This document shows, one piece after another, positions 6,819-14,213 of a stretch of DNA of 18,096 nt. The position numbers and the translations under genes are program-made. Each line of letters starts with the position of its first letter. Within the stretch, counting starts at the first letter, position 1. The notes beneath the pieces are model-generated. The model did not search any database and was not told the DNA's origin. It worked only from the letters and a program-made list of their open reading frames with translations. Origin of the DNA: CAYRLW01 sp964425215 (GTDB taxonomy: Bacteria; Spirochaetota; Spirochaetia; Treponematales; Breznakiellaceae); the NCBI GenBank assembly GCA_964425215.1, contig CAYRLW010000059.1:1-18096 (forward strand), written 5' to 3'.

Positions 6819-7498
6819 GCCGATCCCTTTTGTATCGCTATTTTGAACGGCGGGCCCTGAACGCCCTGGTATCGGGGCAGTACGATAAGGCGGAAGCCTA
6901 TTTTCTAACCCTGATCCGACGGTGGGGCTCCCACCCCGGTTTGACCCATAACGTGGGATTAGCCCAATTCGCCTTAAAAAAGTACGACCAAGCGGAAGCA
7001 AACTTCCTGGCCGAGCTGGAGTCCTACGGAGAGACTTCGGCCCGGCTCAAAGCCCTGGCTGACCTGTACTTTGTCTGGGGCCGGCGGGAGGAAGCCCAAA
7101 CACGCTACGCCGAGGCCCTCCGGCTTGCCCAGGCGGAGGATCCCCGGTCCCGCCCTCCGGAGGCGGAAATTCGGTACCTGCAAAAAAGGCTTAGCCTCTG
7201 TTCCCACGGGGACCGGTTTTCCCAGGCCCGGGAATCCTTTGCGTATTTGGACCGGGGGAACAGCCTGCTGGCGGAGGGCCGTTGGGACGAAGCGTACGCC
7301 GCCTTCGAGGCCGCGGTAGCCTTGGACCCCACGTGTTATCCCGCCTTCAACAACCTGGGCTATATCGCCCTGAACCACCGGCGGGCCTACGCAGACGCGG
7401 CGGCCCGTTTCCGGGCCGCCGCCGCCCTTTCGCCCTTACCGGCGGTGCGGCAAAACTTAATGCTGGCGGAACAGCTGGGCTCTAAAGCTTCAAGCTAG
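6815..7498 (+). CDS. Tetratricopeptide-repeat protein
   Basis: The product has 227 residues and no signal peptide, so it is probably cytoplasmic. Degenerate TPR pairs are visible at about 16-110 (NALVSGQYDKAEAYFLTLIRR, LAQFALKKYDQAEANFLAEL, LADLYFVWGRREEAQTRYAEAL) and at about 140-212 (DRGNSLLAEGRWDEAYAAFEAA, FNNLGYIALNHRRAYADAAARF). A charged linker separates them. TPRs act as protein-binding scaffolds; the partner is unknown. Translation should start at the TTG at 6815, which overlaps the TGA of the upstream gene (TTGA) and lies after GGGGAA at about 6803-6808. The alternative is a later start, but no in-frame ATG is near the N-terminus. The stop TAG is part of a short repeated motif (see the repeat entry). 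Confidence 0.85.
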   Translation: MSRSLLYRYFERRALNALVSGQYDKAEAYFLTLIRRWGSHPGLTHNVGLAQFALKKYDQAEANFLAELESYGETSARLKALADLYFVWGRREEAQTRYAEALRLAQAEDPRSRPPEAEIRYLQKRLSLCSHGDRFSQARESFAYLDRGNSLLAEGRWDEAYAAFEAAVALDPTCYPAFNNLGYIALNHRRAYADAAARFRAAAALSPLPAVRQNLMLAEQLGSKASS

Positions 7499-7533
7499 AC
7501 CCAATGAGACCCTAGACCGAACTAGACCGAATG
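7495..7533 (+). repeat. Three short tandem copies of CTAGACCGAA(TG)
   Basis: CTAGACCCAATG at 7495-7506, CTAGACCGAA at 7512-7521 and CTAGACCGAATG at 7522-7533. The first copy contains the TAG stop of the TPR gene. A GCCGGC inverted repeat (7534-7552) follows at once. The function is unknown; it may be slippage-derived intergenic sequence. Confidence 0.6.
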
Positions 7534-7552
7534 CCGGCCTTCAGCGCCGGCC
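7534..7552. terminator. GC hairpin between convergent genes, weak terminator at best
   Basis: GCCGGC, a 7-base loop and GCCGGC form a short GC-rich stem between the ends of the TPR gene (+) and fhs (-). No T-run follows on either strand, so it is not a typical intrinsic terminator. It could mark transcript ends or work with Rho. Confidence 0.3.
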
Positions 7553-7584
7553 CGTTGTACTGCCCCGGGCCTCCTCCGATGGAT

Positions 7585-9357
7585 TTAAGAAAGGCCCAGA
7601 ATGTTTCCATCCTGGTCCACATCGATCCGCATAAAGGACGGTTTGCTGGGCAAGCCGGGCATGGTGGTCATATCCCCGCAGAGGGGGTAGACAAAGCCCG
7701 CCCCCGCGGCCAGCCGTACCTCCCGAATGGGGAGCCTCCATCCCTTGGGGGCCCCTTTTAACGCCGGATCGTGGGACAGGGAGTACTGGGTCTTGGCCAT
7801 GCAGATGGGAAGATTTCCAAACCCGTCGTCCCCCAATTTGTCCAAGGTTTCCCGGGCTTCGTCGCTATAGTCCACCCCGTCGGCCCCGTAGACCTCCGTG
7901 GCGATCCGTTCAATTTTTTCCGTTAACGGACTCTCGGATGGATAGAGAAAGTGGAAGTCCGACGGAATTTGGCAGGCCTTTTCCACGGCGGCGGCCAATT
8001 CGGCCGCCCCCTGGCCTCCCTGGGCCCAATGATGGGTCACCACCGCGTCCACCGCCCCGGCCTTAAGGGCCGCTTCCCGGATAAGGGCCCATTCAGCCTC
8101 CGTATCCGTGGGAAACGCGTTGATGGCCACCACCGCGGGAACGCCGAAACGCCGAACGATACCCAGGTGGGCTATCAGGTTCGCTAACCCCCGCTGTAAA
8201 AGCTCCACGTTTTCTTCCCGGTATTCCTGGGGCAGGGGTTTGCCGGGGGTTACGGCGGGGCCACCGCCGTGGGCTTTAAGGGCCCGGACCGTGGCCACCA
8301 CCACCACCGCGTCGGGTCGCAGTCCCGAGGTTCGGCACTTGATATCAAAAAATTTCTCCATGCCCATGTCGGCGCCGAAGCCGCTTTCGGTGACCACGTA
8401 GTCGGCGTACCGCAGGGCGATTTGATCCGCCAGGATCGACGAATTCCCGTGGGCGATATTGGCGAAGGGTCCCGCATGGATAAAGGCTCCCTGACCCTCC
8501 AGGGTCTGCAAGAGGTTTGGTTTGATAGCCTCCCTCAGCAGGGCCGCCATGGCCCCCGCCACGCCGAAATCCTCGGCGGTCAAGCCCTTTCCTGTCGTAT
8601 CCTGGGCCACCACCATGCGGCCCAAGCGGGACCGCAGGTCCCCCATATCCTGGGCTAGGGCCAGGATGGCCATCACTTCGCTGGCTACGGAAATATCGAA
8701 CCGGGCCTGCCGCAGGGGACCGTCCTCCCGGGACCCCAGGCCAATCAAAATATTGCGGAGCACCCGGTCGTTCATATCCACCACCCGGCCGATGCCGACT
8801 TTGTACGGATCGACCCCCAGCTTTCGGAGCCCTATTTTTTCAAAGTAGCTGTCGGACCAGCGCCCCTCGTGGTAGATCCGGGCGTCGATCGCCGCGGCGC
8901 AGAGGTTGTGGGCCGCGGATACGGCGTGGATATCCCCGGTTAGGTGCAGGTTAATGTCTTCCATGGGCACCACCTGGCTGTATCCGCCCCCCGCCGCGCC
9001 GCCCTTTATGCCAAAGGTGGGGCCCATGGAGGGTTGGCGCAGGGTCGCCACGGCTTTCCTGCCTAAAAGACCCAGCCCTTGGGTTAGGCCCACCGTGGTG
9101 GTGGTTTTGCCTTCTCCCAGGGGGGTGGGACTGATGGCCGTCACGTCCACGTATTTGGCCCGGGATCTGGTACCTCCCCCCGGCGTTGAGGCTTCGCGCA
9201 GGAGCTTCCAATCGACCTTGGCTTTAAAACGCCCGTAGGGTTCCACAAAGGCTTCGTCGATGCCCAAGGATTGGGCCACCTGGGCGATCGGAATAAGGGT
9301 TGCCCCCTGGGCAATTTCGATATCCGAAGGAACCGATTGTACTGTTTTTTCGCTCAT
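7585..9357 (-). CDS. fhs: Formate-tetrahydrofolate ligase (10-formyl-THF synthetase)
   Basis: Cytoplasmic enzyme that joins formate to tetrahydrofolate with ATP to give 10-formyl-THF, the entry of formate into one-carbon metabolism and the methyl branch of the Wood-Ljungdahl pathway. The product has 590 residues, against about 556-560 in most bacteria. The P-loop is TPLGEGKTTTT (78-88). Other family segments are LRQPSMGPTFGIKGGAAGGGYSQV, DINLHLTGDIHAV, FANIAHGNSS and VTESGFGADMGMEKF. The extra length is spread over an N-terminal extension of about 10 residues and a Gly/Arg-rich patch before the P-loop (STPGGGTRSR, about 57-66). It lies 15 bases after the alanine racemase stop, and its AAGGAG site overlaps that gene's end, so both share a transcript. 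No other acetogenesis gene is present in the window, so a role in acetogenesis rather than ordinary folate metabolism cannot be decided. Confidence 0.96.
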   Translation of the reverse strand: MSEKTVQSVPSDIEIAQGATLIPIAQVAQSLGIDEAFVEPYGRFKAKVDWKLLREASTPGGGTRSRAKYVDVTAISPTPLGEGKTTTTVGLTQGLGLLGRKAVATLRQPSMGPTFGIKGGAAGGGYSQVVPMEDINLHLTGDIHAVSAAHNLCAAAIDARIYHEGRWSDSYFEKIGLRKLGVDPYKVGIGRVVDMNDRVLRNILIGLGSREDGPLRQARFDISVASEVMAILALAQDMGDLRSRLGRMVVAQDTTGKGLTAEDFGVAGAMAALLREAIKPNLLQTLEGQGAFIHAGPFANIAHGNSSILADQIALRYADYVVTESGFGADMGMEKFFDIKCRTSGLRPDAVVVVATVRALKAHGGGPAVTPGKPLPQEYREENVELLQRGLANLIAHLGIVRRFGVPAVVAINAFPTDTEAEWALIREAALKAGAVDAVVTHHWAQGGQGAAELAAAVEKACQIPSDFHFLYPSESPLTEKIERIATEVYGADGVDYSDEARETLDKLGDDGFGNLPICMAKTQYSLSHDPALKGAPKGWRLPIREVRLAAGAGFVYPLCGDMTTMPGLPSKPSFMRIDVDQDGNILGLS

Positions 9358-9372
9358 AATACTTCACGCTCC

Positions 9373-10491
9373 TTATTCAACGTATAATCGGGGAACCCGT
9401 CTATTGATTCCGCAGGTAATTTCGTAGGGAATGGTGCCCAATTGCCGGGCCAGGTCCGCCGCCGATGGACCCTGGGGATCGTTTCCGAAAACGGTGACCC
9501 TTTCCCAGCGGGGGATCGACGAGTCGGGACCCAGGTCTACCATGCACTGGTCCATGCAGATCCGGCCCACCAGGGGGTACCGTTTCCCTTGGATCAGTAC
9601 CTCCACCCGGCCGGAAAGACTTCGATCCAGCCCGTCGGCGTAACCGATGGGAAGGGTAGCCACGGTGGTGTCCCGGGGGGCGGTCCACAGTCTGCCGTAG
9701 GAGATAGCCTCGCCTTTTTTGACCTTTTTTATAAAGACGATATGGGTGATCAGTTCCATCACCGGGCGGACCGGAACCGTTTCCGTTTGATCTTCCACCG
9801 GCGGGTACCCGTACAAGAGGAGCCCCGGCCTGACCATATCGAAATAGGAATCGGGATGCAAAACCACCGCCCCCGAATTGGCCGCGTGGATAATCCCCGG
9901 GTTAATACCGTCGGATCGGAGAGAATCGAGGGCGGTTCGAAACTGCTCCAGTTGGTTTTTCGTGTAGGCCATATCGTCGGCGCTGGAAGAATCGGCCACC
10001 GAAAGGTGGGTCGCCGTTCCTTCCAGGCGGAGGGACGGGTGCGACAGAACCGCCCGGGCCAACGCCAGGGCTTCCTCGGGACGGCATCCTATCCGCCCCA
10101 TCCCCGTGTCGATCTTCAGGTGTACGGGAACCACTTCCCCCGCCGCCTCCGCCGCCCGGGCCACCTCCAGGGCGAATTCTCGATCCCCCACCAGGGGTGT
10201 TATATGATGGGCCACCACCTGGTCCAGCTCCTCGGGAATAGGCAGAGAAAACAGCAAAATCGGGGCCACAATCCCCGATTCCCGTAATTCAACTCCCTCT
10301 TGAACCGAAGCGACCGCTAAAAACCGGGCCCCCGAACGGATGGCCGCCACGGCGATCCGCACCGCCCCATGGCCGTATCCGTCCGCCTTGACGGGCACGC
10401 AGATGGCCACGTTCTTCCCCACCCGTTCCCGAACCCGCTGAATATTATCCCGAAGCATCGAAAGATGAATCACCGCCCTGGTTGCTCGCAT
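9373..10491 (-). CDS. alr: Alanine racemase
   Basis: PLP-dependent enzyme that interconverts L- and D-alanine, supplying D-Ala for peptidoglycan. The product has 372 residues from the ATG at 10491, the usual length. The PLP lysine is K35 in VPVKADGYGHG. The barrel region (KIDTGMGRIG, THLSVADSS) and the C-terminal catalytic tyrosine region (ISYGRLWTAPRD, TLPIGYADG) follow, with GRICMDQCMVDLG near the end. The reading frame continues upstream for 21 codons but shows no signal or family similarity there. The chosen ATG begins the typical RATRAVIHLSMLRDNI strand-helix, with a modest GGGAAA site 5 bases before it. It is the first gene of an alr-fhs transcript. It faces the lipoprotein gene at 10603 across an intergenic region with nested inverted repeats. 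Confidence 0.95.
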   Translation of the reverse strand: MRATRAVIHLSMLRDNIQRVRERVGKNVAICVPVKADGYGHGAVRIAVAAIRSGARFLAVASVQEGVELRESGIVAPILLFSLPIPEELDQVVAHHITPLVGDREFALEVARAAEAAGEVVPVHLKIDTGMGRIGCRPEEALALARAVLSHPSLRLEGTATHLSVADSSSADDMAYTKNQLEQFRTALDSLRSDGINPGIIHAANSGAVVLHPDSYFDMVRPGLLLYGYPPVEDQTETVPVRPVMELITHIVFIKKVKKGEAISYGRLWTAPRDTTVATLPIGYADGLDRSLSGRVEVLIQGKRYPLVGRICMDQCMVDLGPDSSIPRWERVTVFGNDPQGPSAADLARQLGTIPYEITCGINRRVPRLYVE

Positions 10492-10510
10492 GGTTTCCCA
10501 TTGTAAACCC

Positions 10511-10570
10511 TTGTCCGAAGCCTGGCAATAATAAAACGGTACGGCATTGTACAAACCGTTTGTTGGACAA
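10511..10570. promoter_or_regulatory. Nested inverted repeats between alr and a lipoprotein gene (possible operator)
   Basis: The outer arms are TTGTCC (10511-10516) and GGACAA (10565-10570). The inner arms are AAACGGT (10534-10540) and ACCGTTT (10555-10561). Inside these, GTAC occurs twice. The element fills the divergent intergenic region and overlaps the -35 of the rightward promoter, as an operator would. The outer pair is off-centre relative to the inner pair. No regulator gene lies nearby. Confidence 0.4.
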
Positions 10571-10591
10571 ATTTGATTTTTATGCTATACT
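10563..10591 (+). promoter_or_regulatory. Predicted promoter for the lipoprotein gene at 10603
   Basis: TTGGAC (10563-10568) and TATACT (10586-10591) are separated by 17 bases. A start near 10598 leaves only about 5 bases before the ATG at 10603, so the transcript would be nearly leaderless; the ATG indeed has no good Shine-Dalgarno site. Confidence 0.5.
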
Positions 10592-10602
10592 TGTATGTGG
10601 TA

Positions 10603-12156
10603 ATGAAGTTGAACGGGCCTTTGACCATAGGGATATGTTTTCTCTCCTTTACAGCCCTTATGGGGTGCGGGGGTATAAATACCCTTTTAACGGGGGATGG
10701 CACCTACCGCGTCACCGCCCTTGTGGGGGACCAGAGCGTGGATTCCCTTGCCTTGGTTCGGGAAAACGACTCCCTGGTGCCCCAGTTTCTTTCCAATGTA
10801 GCCAACGATCCGGATGTCCGGGGCCTTTCGGTCTCCATCCTTACTCCCGATGGTAAACCCGCGGGGGGTACGGTTACCTATACCACCGGCGCCGGATCGG
10901 CCGTCGGTCGATCAAGCGAAACAGGTTCGGCCTCCGTCTCCCTGTCCGGGGCCGAAGGGGATTCCAAGTCCGGTACCCAGGGCGCCTCGGCCCCGGCTTC
11001 CATGAACACCACCGTGGTGGTGTCCCGGCTGGATAGCCGGTTGCCCGGCTTTAGCCTCCCCGTCGATTTAGCCCTGGGTTCCTACGTCTTGGATTTCCAA
11101 GTGCTTGGAAAAGACGGGGTTCTTTCGGAGCTTAAACGGCCCATTTTCTACCTGGGGTCCGCCACGTGGAACGTGAAGGCCCTGGTAAGTTATCCCCCCG
11201 GTACGGGGCCCTCTTCCCAGGCTCCCCTCTTTCCTCCGAATGTGAACCTCCTTTTGGCGGTGGGCTTGGACGCGGACCCCCGTCTAAACCCCTACGTCCG
11301 CTGGTACTTTGGTTCCACCCCCATCGCCTCGGGGCGGGTAGCCGACGGGCTTTCTCAGATTTTATGGAAGACCCGGAGCCCCGACGGTTTTTACACCATC
11401 CGGGCGGAGGTTTTCCCATTCCCTCCCGCCGACGCGGGGCTTCCGGATACGGCGGGGATCTCTAAAGAGTTGACCGTGGCGGTTTCTACCAAGGCTCCCT
11501 TTCCGGGGCTTCCCCCAAGCGGGGGTCCCTATTCCCGGGAGTATGATTTTATGGGCACCCTGGCCGACGCCTCCGGTTCCGCTTCCCTTATGCCTCTCGG
11601 CGCTACCACCCCCGAATGGCGACCCTCGGATACCTCCTACGGCCTCGTGGTGGGAGGGCAGAACAGCTATTCCTACGGAGGGGTTCCCTATCCCGTAACC
11701 CAAAACGGGGTTCCGCTCCATCGGTTGACCTTCCACCTGGCTCCCCTGGCCCCGGGTCTCGTGGCCCGGGTTTCCTACGCCCAGGACGATGGTTCCGCCG
11801 TGGTCCTGGCGCTCTCGGTGGTTACCCAGGGCTTTGCCTGCACCCTTACCAAGGGGGGTGACGGGGTAACCAAAATAGTCGAATGCCCCCTGGGCAACCA
11901 GCTCCAGTGGGTCAGCATCGATTTTAGCATTCAAAACAACACGGCCACGGCTAGACTTTTCCTCCAGAACGACCCCGCATCGGGCCAAGAGGTGCGCCTT
12001 TCTCCCGTAGGTTCCTGTACGGGAGCCGGCTCCTTCCAATTCGGCGCCAGCGAAACCAAGGCCCCTACCTCCGCGACCCCCGACGAAAGCCTCCCTTCCG
12101 AATCCTCCGCCGTAGCGATTCTCCAGGGTTTTGGGGTTTCCACTCCGAATCCTTAA
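10603..12156 (+). CDS. Large lipoprotein of unknown function
   Basis: The product has 517 residues. The signal sequence is MKLN followed by hydrophobic LTIGICFLSFTALMGC; the lipobox L19-M20-G21-C22 makes C22 the lipidated residue, a loose lipobox of the kind spirochaetes accept. The mature protein is mostly beta strand with little charge. A Ser/Gly/Thr-rich linker region lies at about 95-135. Ig-like or beta-sandwich segments occur at about 140-290 (ALGSYVLDFQVLG, DGFYTIRAEVFPF). A C-terminal region at about 310-510 has a concanavalin/LamG-like flavour (YGLVVGGQNSYSYGG, LTFHLAPLAPGLVARVSYAQDDGSAVVLALSVV, WVSIDFSIQNNTATARLFLQND). The fold is inferred from strand patterns, not recognised from a named family. 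The frame extends back to 10573, but this would put the start upstream of the predicted transcript start. Likely anchored in the outer or inner membrane and facing the periplasm or the exterior. Confidence 0.8.
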   Translation: MKLNGPLTIGICFLSFTALMGCGGINTLLTGDGTYRVTALVGDQSVDSLALVRENDSLVPQFLSNVANDPDVRGLSVSILTPDGKPAGGTVTYTTGAGSAVGRSSETGSASVSLSGAEGDSKSGTQGASAPASMNTTVVVSRLDSRLPGFSLPVDLALGSYVLDFQVLGKDGVLSELKRPIFYLGSATWNVKALVSYPPGTGPSSQAPLFPPNVNLLLAVGLDADPRLNPYVRWYFGSTPIASGRVADGLSQILWKTRSPDGFYTIRAEVFPFPPADAGLPDTAGISKELTVAVSTKAPFPGLPPSGGPYSREYDFMGTLADASGSASLMPLGATTPEWRPSDTSYGLVVGGQNSYSYGGVPYPVTQNGVPLHRLTFHLAPLAPGLVARVSYAQDDGSAVVLALSVVTQGFACTLTKGGDGVTKIVECPLGNQLQWVSIDFSIQNNTATARLFLQNDPASGQEVRLSPVGSCTGAGSFQFGASETKAPTSATPDESLPSESSAVAILQGFGVSTPNP

Positions 12157-12173
12157 AAATTATGCCTAACCCT

Positions 12174-12202
12174 TTGAAAAGATAGACAATCCGTACTAGA
12201 TT
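12174..12202 (+). promoter_or_regulatory. Possible promoter for the DUF6175-like lipoprotein gene
   Basis: TTGAAA (12174-12179) and TAGATT (12197-12202) are separated by 17 bases in the 79-base AT-rich gap after the previous lipoprotein. The distance to the ATG at 12236 gives a leader of about 27 bases ending in GAGGAGGA. Confidence 0.4.
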
Positions 12203-12235
12203 ATACGATAACGAGTCTATTCCGAGGAGGATTTG

Positions 12236-13348
12236 ATGTATAAAAGATCGATACTATCGGTTCTTGCGGTAACCGGTTTCCTCTTTTCCTGCGCCTCCGC
12301 GCCGCCCCCCGCCGCTCCTCCGGCGGCCGCCCCCGCGCCGGCGGCCCAGAGCGCCGCCCAAAAGACGGAGGAACCCAAAAAGAACGACGCCCAATTACGG
12401 GCCCAGCAGTTGATTACCGGCGAGGCTCCCGCACCGGCCAACGCCCCCGCGAACGCTCAAGCGCAGGGTAGCGCTCCCGCCGGGGCTTCGCAAACCGGTA
12501 CGGCCGCTTCCCAGCCCTTAACGACCCAGGATACGGGAACCGCCGCTCCCGTTACGGAGTTGACGGCTAAGGAAAAACAGTTCTTCGAAAACTACCTCAA
12601 ACGGCTGAAATACATGATGGTGGTCAAAGAGGGCGCCGCGGTGGACGATTTTCAGAAACGTTCCGTGCTGACCAAGGGTAACGAAGTTCTGCTCCGTCAG
12701 GGGTACGACGTGGTTCAGTACGATCAACTGCTGAAGAATATGGAGGATCAAAAAACCGCCTACGAAGCGGAAGCCGGATCGTCCATGAGCCTCACCCAGT
12801 ACATCGCCCAGAAATTGGGGGCCGATGTGTACGTGGAACTGGATTGCGTACCCCGGGGTAGCGCGGAGAACGGCCGGTACTACGGGGAAGCGAACTTTAC
12901 GGCCAATATGTTCGATCCTTCCACCGCCGAACTGATCGGATCCGTCACCTTCCGAACCGACCGATCCGTCAGTACCACCAGCCAGCAGGACGCGGTTATC
13001 AACGCCCTTACCGCCGGTACTGCCCAGCTGATGCCCCGCATTATCCGGGATTCCACCACCGTTCTGCGGAATCGGTACTCCAACGGTATTCGGTACCAGG
13101 TTCTTATCCAAAAGACCCCGGATGCCCGGGCGATTTCCACGTTCCGAAGGAACCTGCGCGCAAAAACCAGGGAAATTGTGATGGGCCCCAGCGCGGCGGA
13201 TCAAACGTCCATGGACGTATACCTGTTCGGTTCCCTTTCGGACCTGGAAGACGCGTGTTATTCCGCCTTTGAAAAGACCCCGGGTATGGAAAACGCCTAT
13301 TGGGTGTATACCCGGGGGAAAACTATCACCTTTAATACGGGAAATTGA
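12236..13348 (+). CDS. Lipoprotein with Ala/Pro-rich linker and DUF6175-like domain
   Basis: The product has 370 residues. The signal peptide has lipobox L16-F17-S18-C19, and the mature protein begins CASAPPP. Residues 20-110 are a low-complexity Ala/Pro/Gln/Thr linker, long enough to span the periplasm or reach a partner. The folded part (about 115-370) starts LTAKEKQFFENYLKRLKYMMVV. It has an alpha/beta pattern in which a strand is followed by a helix resembling the 'all-night' layout of DUF6175 proteins (VLTKGNEVLLRQGYDVVQYDQLLKNMEDQ, AQKLGADVYVELD), and ends in an FRRNLRAKT...FGSLSDLEDACYSAF segment. The DUF6175 assignment comes from memory of the pattern and is tentative. GAGGAGG precedes the ATG at 12236; a TTG at 12233 is possible but too close to that site. 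The role is unknown. The shared CAS-x-P start links it to the next two genes. Confidence 0.8.
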   Translation: MYKRSILSVLAVTGFLFSCASAPPPAAPPAAAPAPAAQSAAQKTEEPKKNDAQLRAQQLITGEAPAPANAPANAQAQGSAPAGASQTGTAASQPLTTQDTGTAAPVTELTAKEKQFFENYLKRLKYMMVVKEGAAVDDFQKRSVLTKGNEVLLRQGYDVVQYDQLLKNMEDQKTAYEAEAGSSMSLTQYIAQKLGADVYVELDCVPRGSAENGRYYGEANFTANMFDPSTAELIGSVTFRTDRSVSTTSQQDAVINALTAGTAQLMPRIIRDSTTVLRNRYSNGIRYQVLIQKTPDARAISTFRRNLRAKTREIVMGPSAADQTSMDVYLFGSLSDLEDACYSAFEKTPGMENAYWVYTRGKTITFNTGN

Positions 13349-13375
13349 GCGGCGATCCATGAAATTTAGTATAAT
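13345..13375 (+). promoter_or_regulatory. Possible promoter upstream of the LPP20-like lipoprotein gene
   Basis: A perfect TATAAT is at 13370-13375. The best -35 is TTGAGC (13345-13350), 19 bases upstream, a spacing longer than ideal that overlaps the end of the previous gene. Transcription from here would give a leader of about 105 bases containing three hairpins. Confidence 0.4.
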
Positions 13376-13405
13376 AGGTGATAGACATAAAGATGATGCG
13401 TAAAA

Positions 13406-13471
13406 CGTTGTCCGTTGACGGCAACGGGGGAGTGGTTCCCCATAATTTGGCAATTTCGGTCCCTGGACCGA
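13406..13471 (+). promoter_or_regulatory. Three consecutive hairpins in the leader of the LPP20-like gene
   Basis: Hairpin 1 (13406-13426): CGTTG/CAACG plus CCG/CGG around TTGA, with one bulged T. Hairpin 2 (13427-13441): GGGGA/TCCCC around GTGGT. Hairpin 3 (13456-13471): TCGGTC/GACCGA around CCTG. Hairpin 3 ends 4 bases before the AAGGAGG site at 13476-13482. None has a T-run, so they are not intrinsic terminators. They may stabilise the mRNA, block access to the ribosome site or form a regulatory leader. No known riboswitch consensus is recognised. Confidence 0.5.
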
Positions 13472-13487
13472 GTGTAAGGAGGCTTAT

Positions 13488-14174
13488 GTGAAGAAGACGA
13501 TTCTAACCCTTTCCTTGGCCGCGGTAGCCCTTATGGCTATAGGTTGCGCTAGCAGTCCGCCCCCGGCCCAAGCGCCGGCGCCGGCTCCTACGGAGGCCCC
13601 TAAAAAAGCGGCCCCCAAGTACGACGTTCTGGATACTAAAACCATGGCCCTGGGCGGGGATATCCCCGAGTGGGTCTCGGTATACGTAACCGACGGGGTC
13701 ACGGGGGTAGAAGCCCTGCCCAAGTTTAAGGATAAGTACGTGTTTATCGGCGAGGATTCGGGGGCCAACAAGGAAGCCCTGCGGCAGTGGGCCACCGGTT
13801 TCACCGTAGCTCAAGATTTGTCCCGCTTGGTATCCACCCGGGTGCAGGCTCGGTTTGCCGGCGCCGCCGCGGGTAGCCCCGACGATAACTACGGCCGGTA
13901 TTTTGAGAACGTGGTAAAGAGCGCTTCCGACGCTACCTACTCCGGAGCCCGGAAAGAGTCGGATTTCTGGATCCTTAAGCGGTACTATAAGGATGATGGC
14001 AAGACCGTGGATAGGGAAGTGTACGACTATTACGTCCTCGTAACCATCGACAAGGCCACGTTGCAAAAACAGTTAGACGCGGTTCTGAACGGTGTACAGC
14101 CCGACAAACCCCTGACCAAGGAACAGCAGACGGCGGTCGATCGGGTTAAACAATCCTTCTACGAAGGGTTCTAA
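13488..14174 (+). CDS. LPP20-like lipoprotein
   Basis: The product has 228 residues. The signal peptide MKKTILTLSLAAVALMAIGC has lipobox A-I-G-C, with C20 lipidated. The mature protein begins CASSPPP and has an Ala/Pro/Lys linker to about residue 44. The folded part resembles the LPP20 type: GGDIPEWVSVYVTDGV, then KYVFIGEDSGANKEALRQWATGFTVAQDLSRLVSTRVQARFAG (a helix of the kind that in LPP20 proteins runs A-x2-A...L), a tyrosine-rich strand region FWILKRYYKDDG...YDYYVLVTIDK, and a C-terminal helix ending KQSFYEGF. The start is a GTG with AAGGAGG 5 bases upstream; the ATG at 13486 overlaps it but runs straight into a stop (ATGTGA). A perfect-stem terminator follows. Likely a periplasm-facing outer-membrane lipoprotein; the partner is unknown. 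Confidence 0.85.
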   Translation: MKKTILTLSLAAVALMAIGCASSPPPAQAPAPAPTEAPKKAAPKYDVLDTKTMALGGDIPEWVSVYVTDGVTGVEALPKFKDKYVFIGEDSGANKEALRQWATGFTVAQDLSRLVSTRVQARFAGAAAGSPDDNYGRYFENVVKSASDATYSGARKESDFWILKRYYKDDGKTVDREVYDYYVLVTIDKATLQKQLDAVLNGVQPDKPLTKEQQTAVDRVKQSFYEGF

Positions 14175-14181
14175 GTCCACG

Positions 14182-14212
14182 ACGGGTCTGCTCGCGGAGC
14201 GCGTAGAACCGT
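14182..14212 (+). other. Imperfect hairpin just upstream of the terminator
   Basis: ACGG pairs with CCGT, TCT with AGA and CGC with GCG around a GGA loop, over 14-base arms with two mismatches. It ends 1 base before the terminator stem at 14214. Side by side, the two stems look like an attenuator pair, but I see no clear mutually exclusive alternative fold. Confidence 0.4.
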
Positions 14213-14213
14213 G

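Noticed and set aside
9442..10287. Long plus-strand frame (281 codons) opposite alr
   Set aside because: It is the antisense of alanine racemase, with the high Arg/Gly/His/Pro content of a shadow frame and no ribosome site.
13359..13403. 14-codon ORF (MKFSIIGDRHKDDA) before the LPP20-like gene
   Set aside because: It overlaps the TATAAT element and has no ribosome site, so it is probably not translated.
12518..13453. Long minus-strand frame (311 codons) opposite the DUF6175-like lipoprotein
   Set aside because: The plus-strand gene has a signal peptide, lipobox and ribosome site; the opposite frame has none of these.
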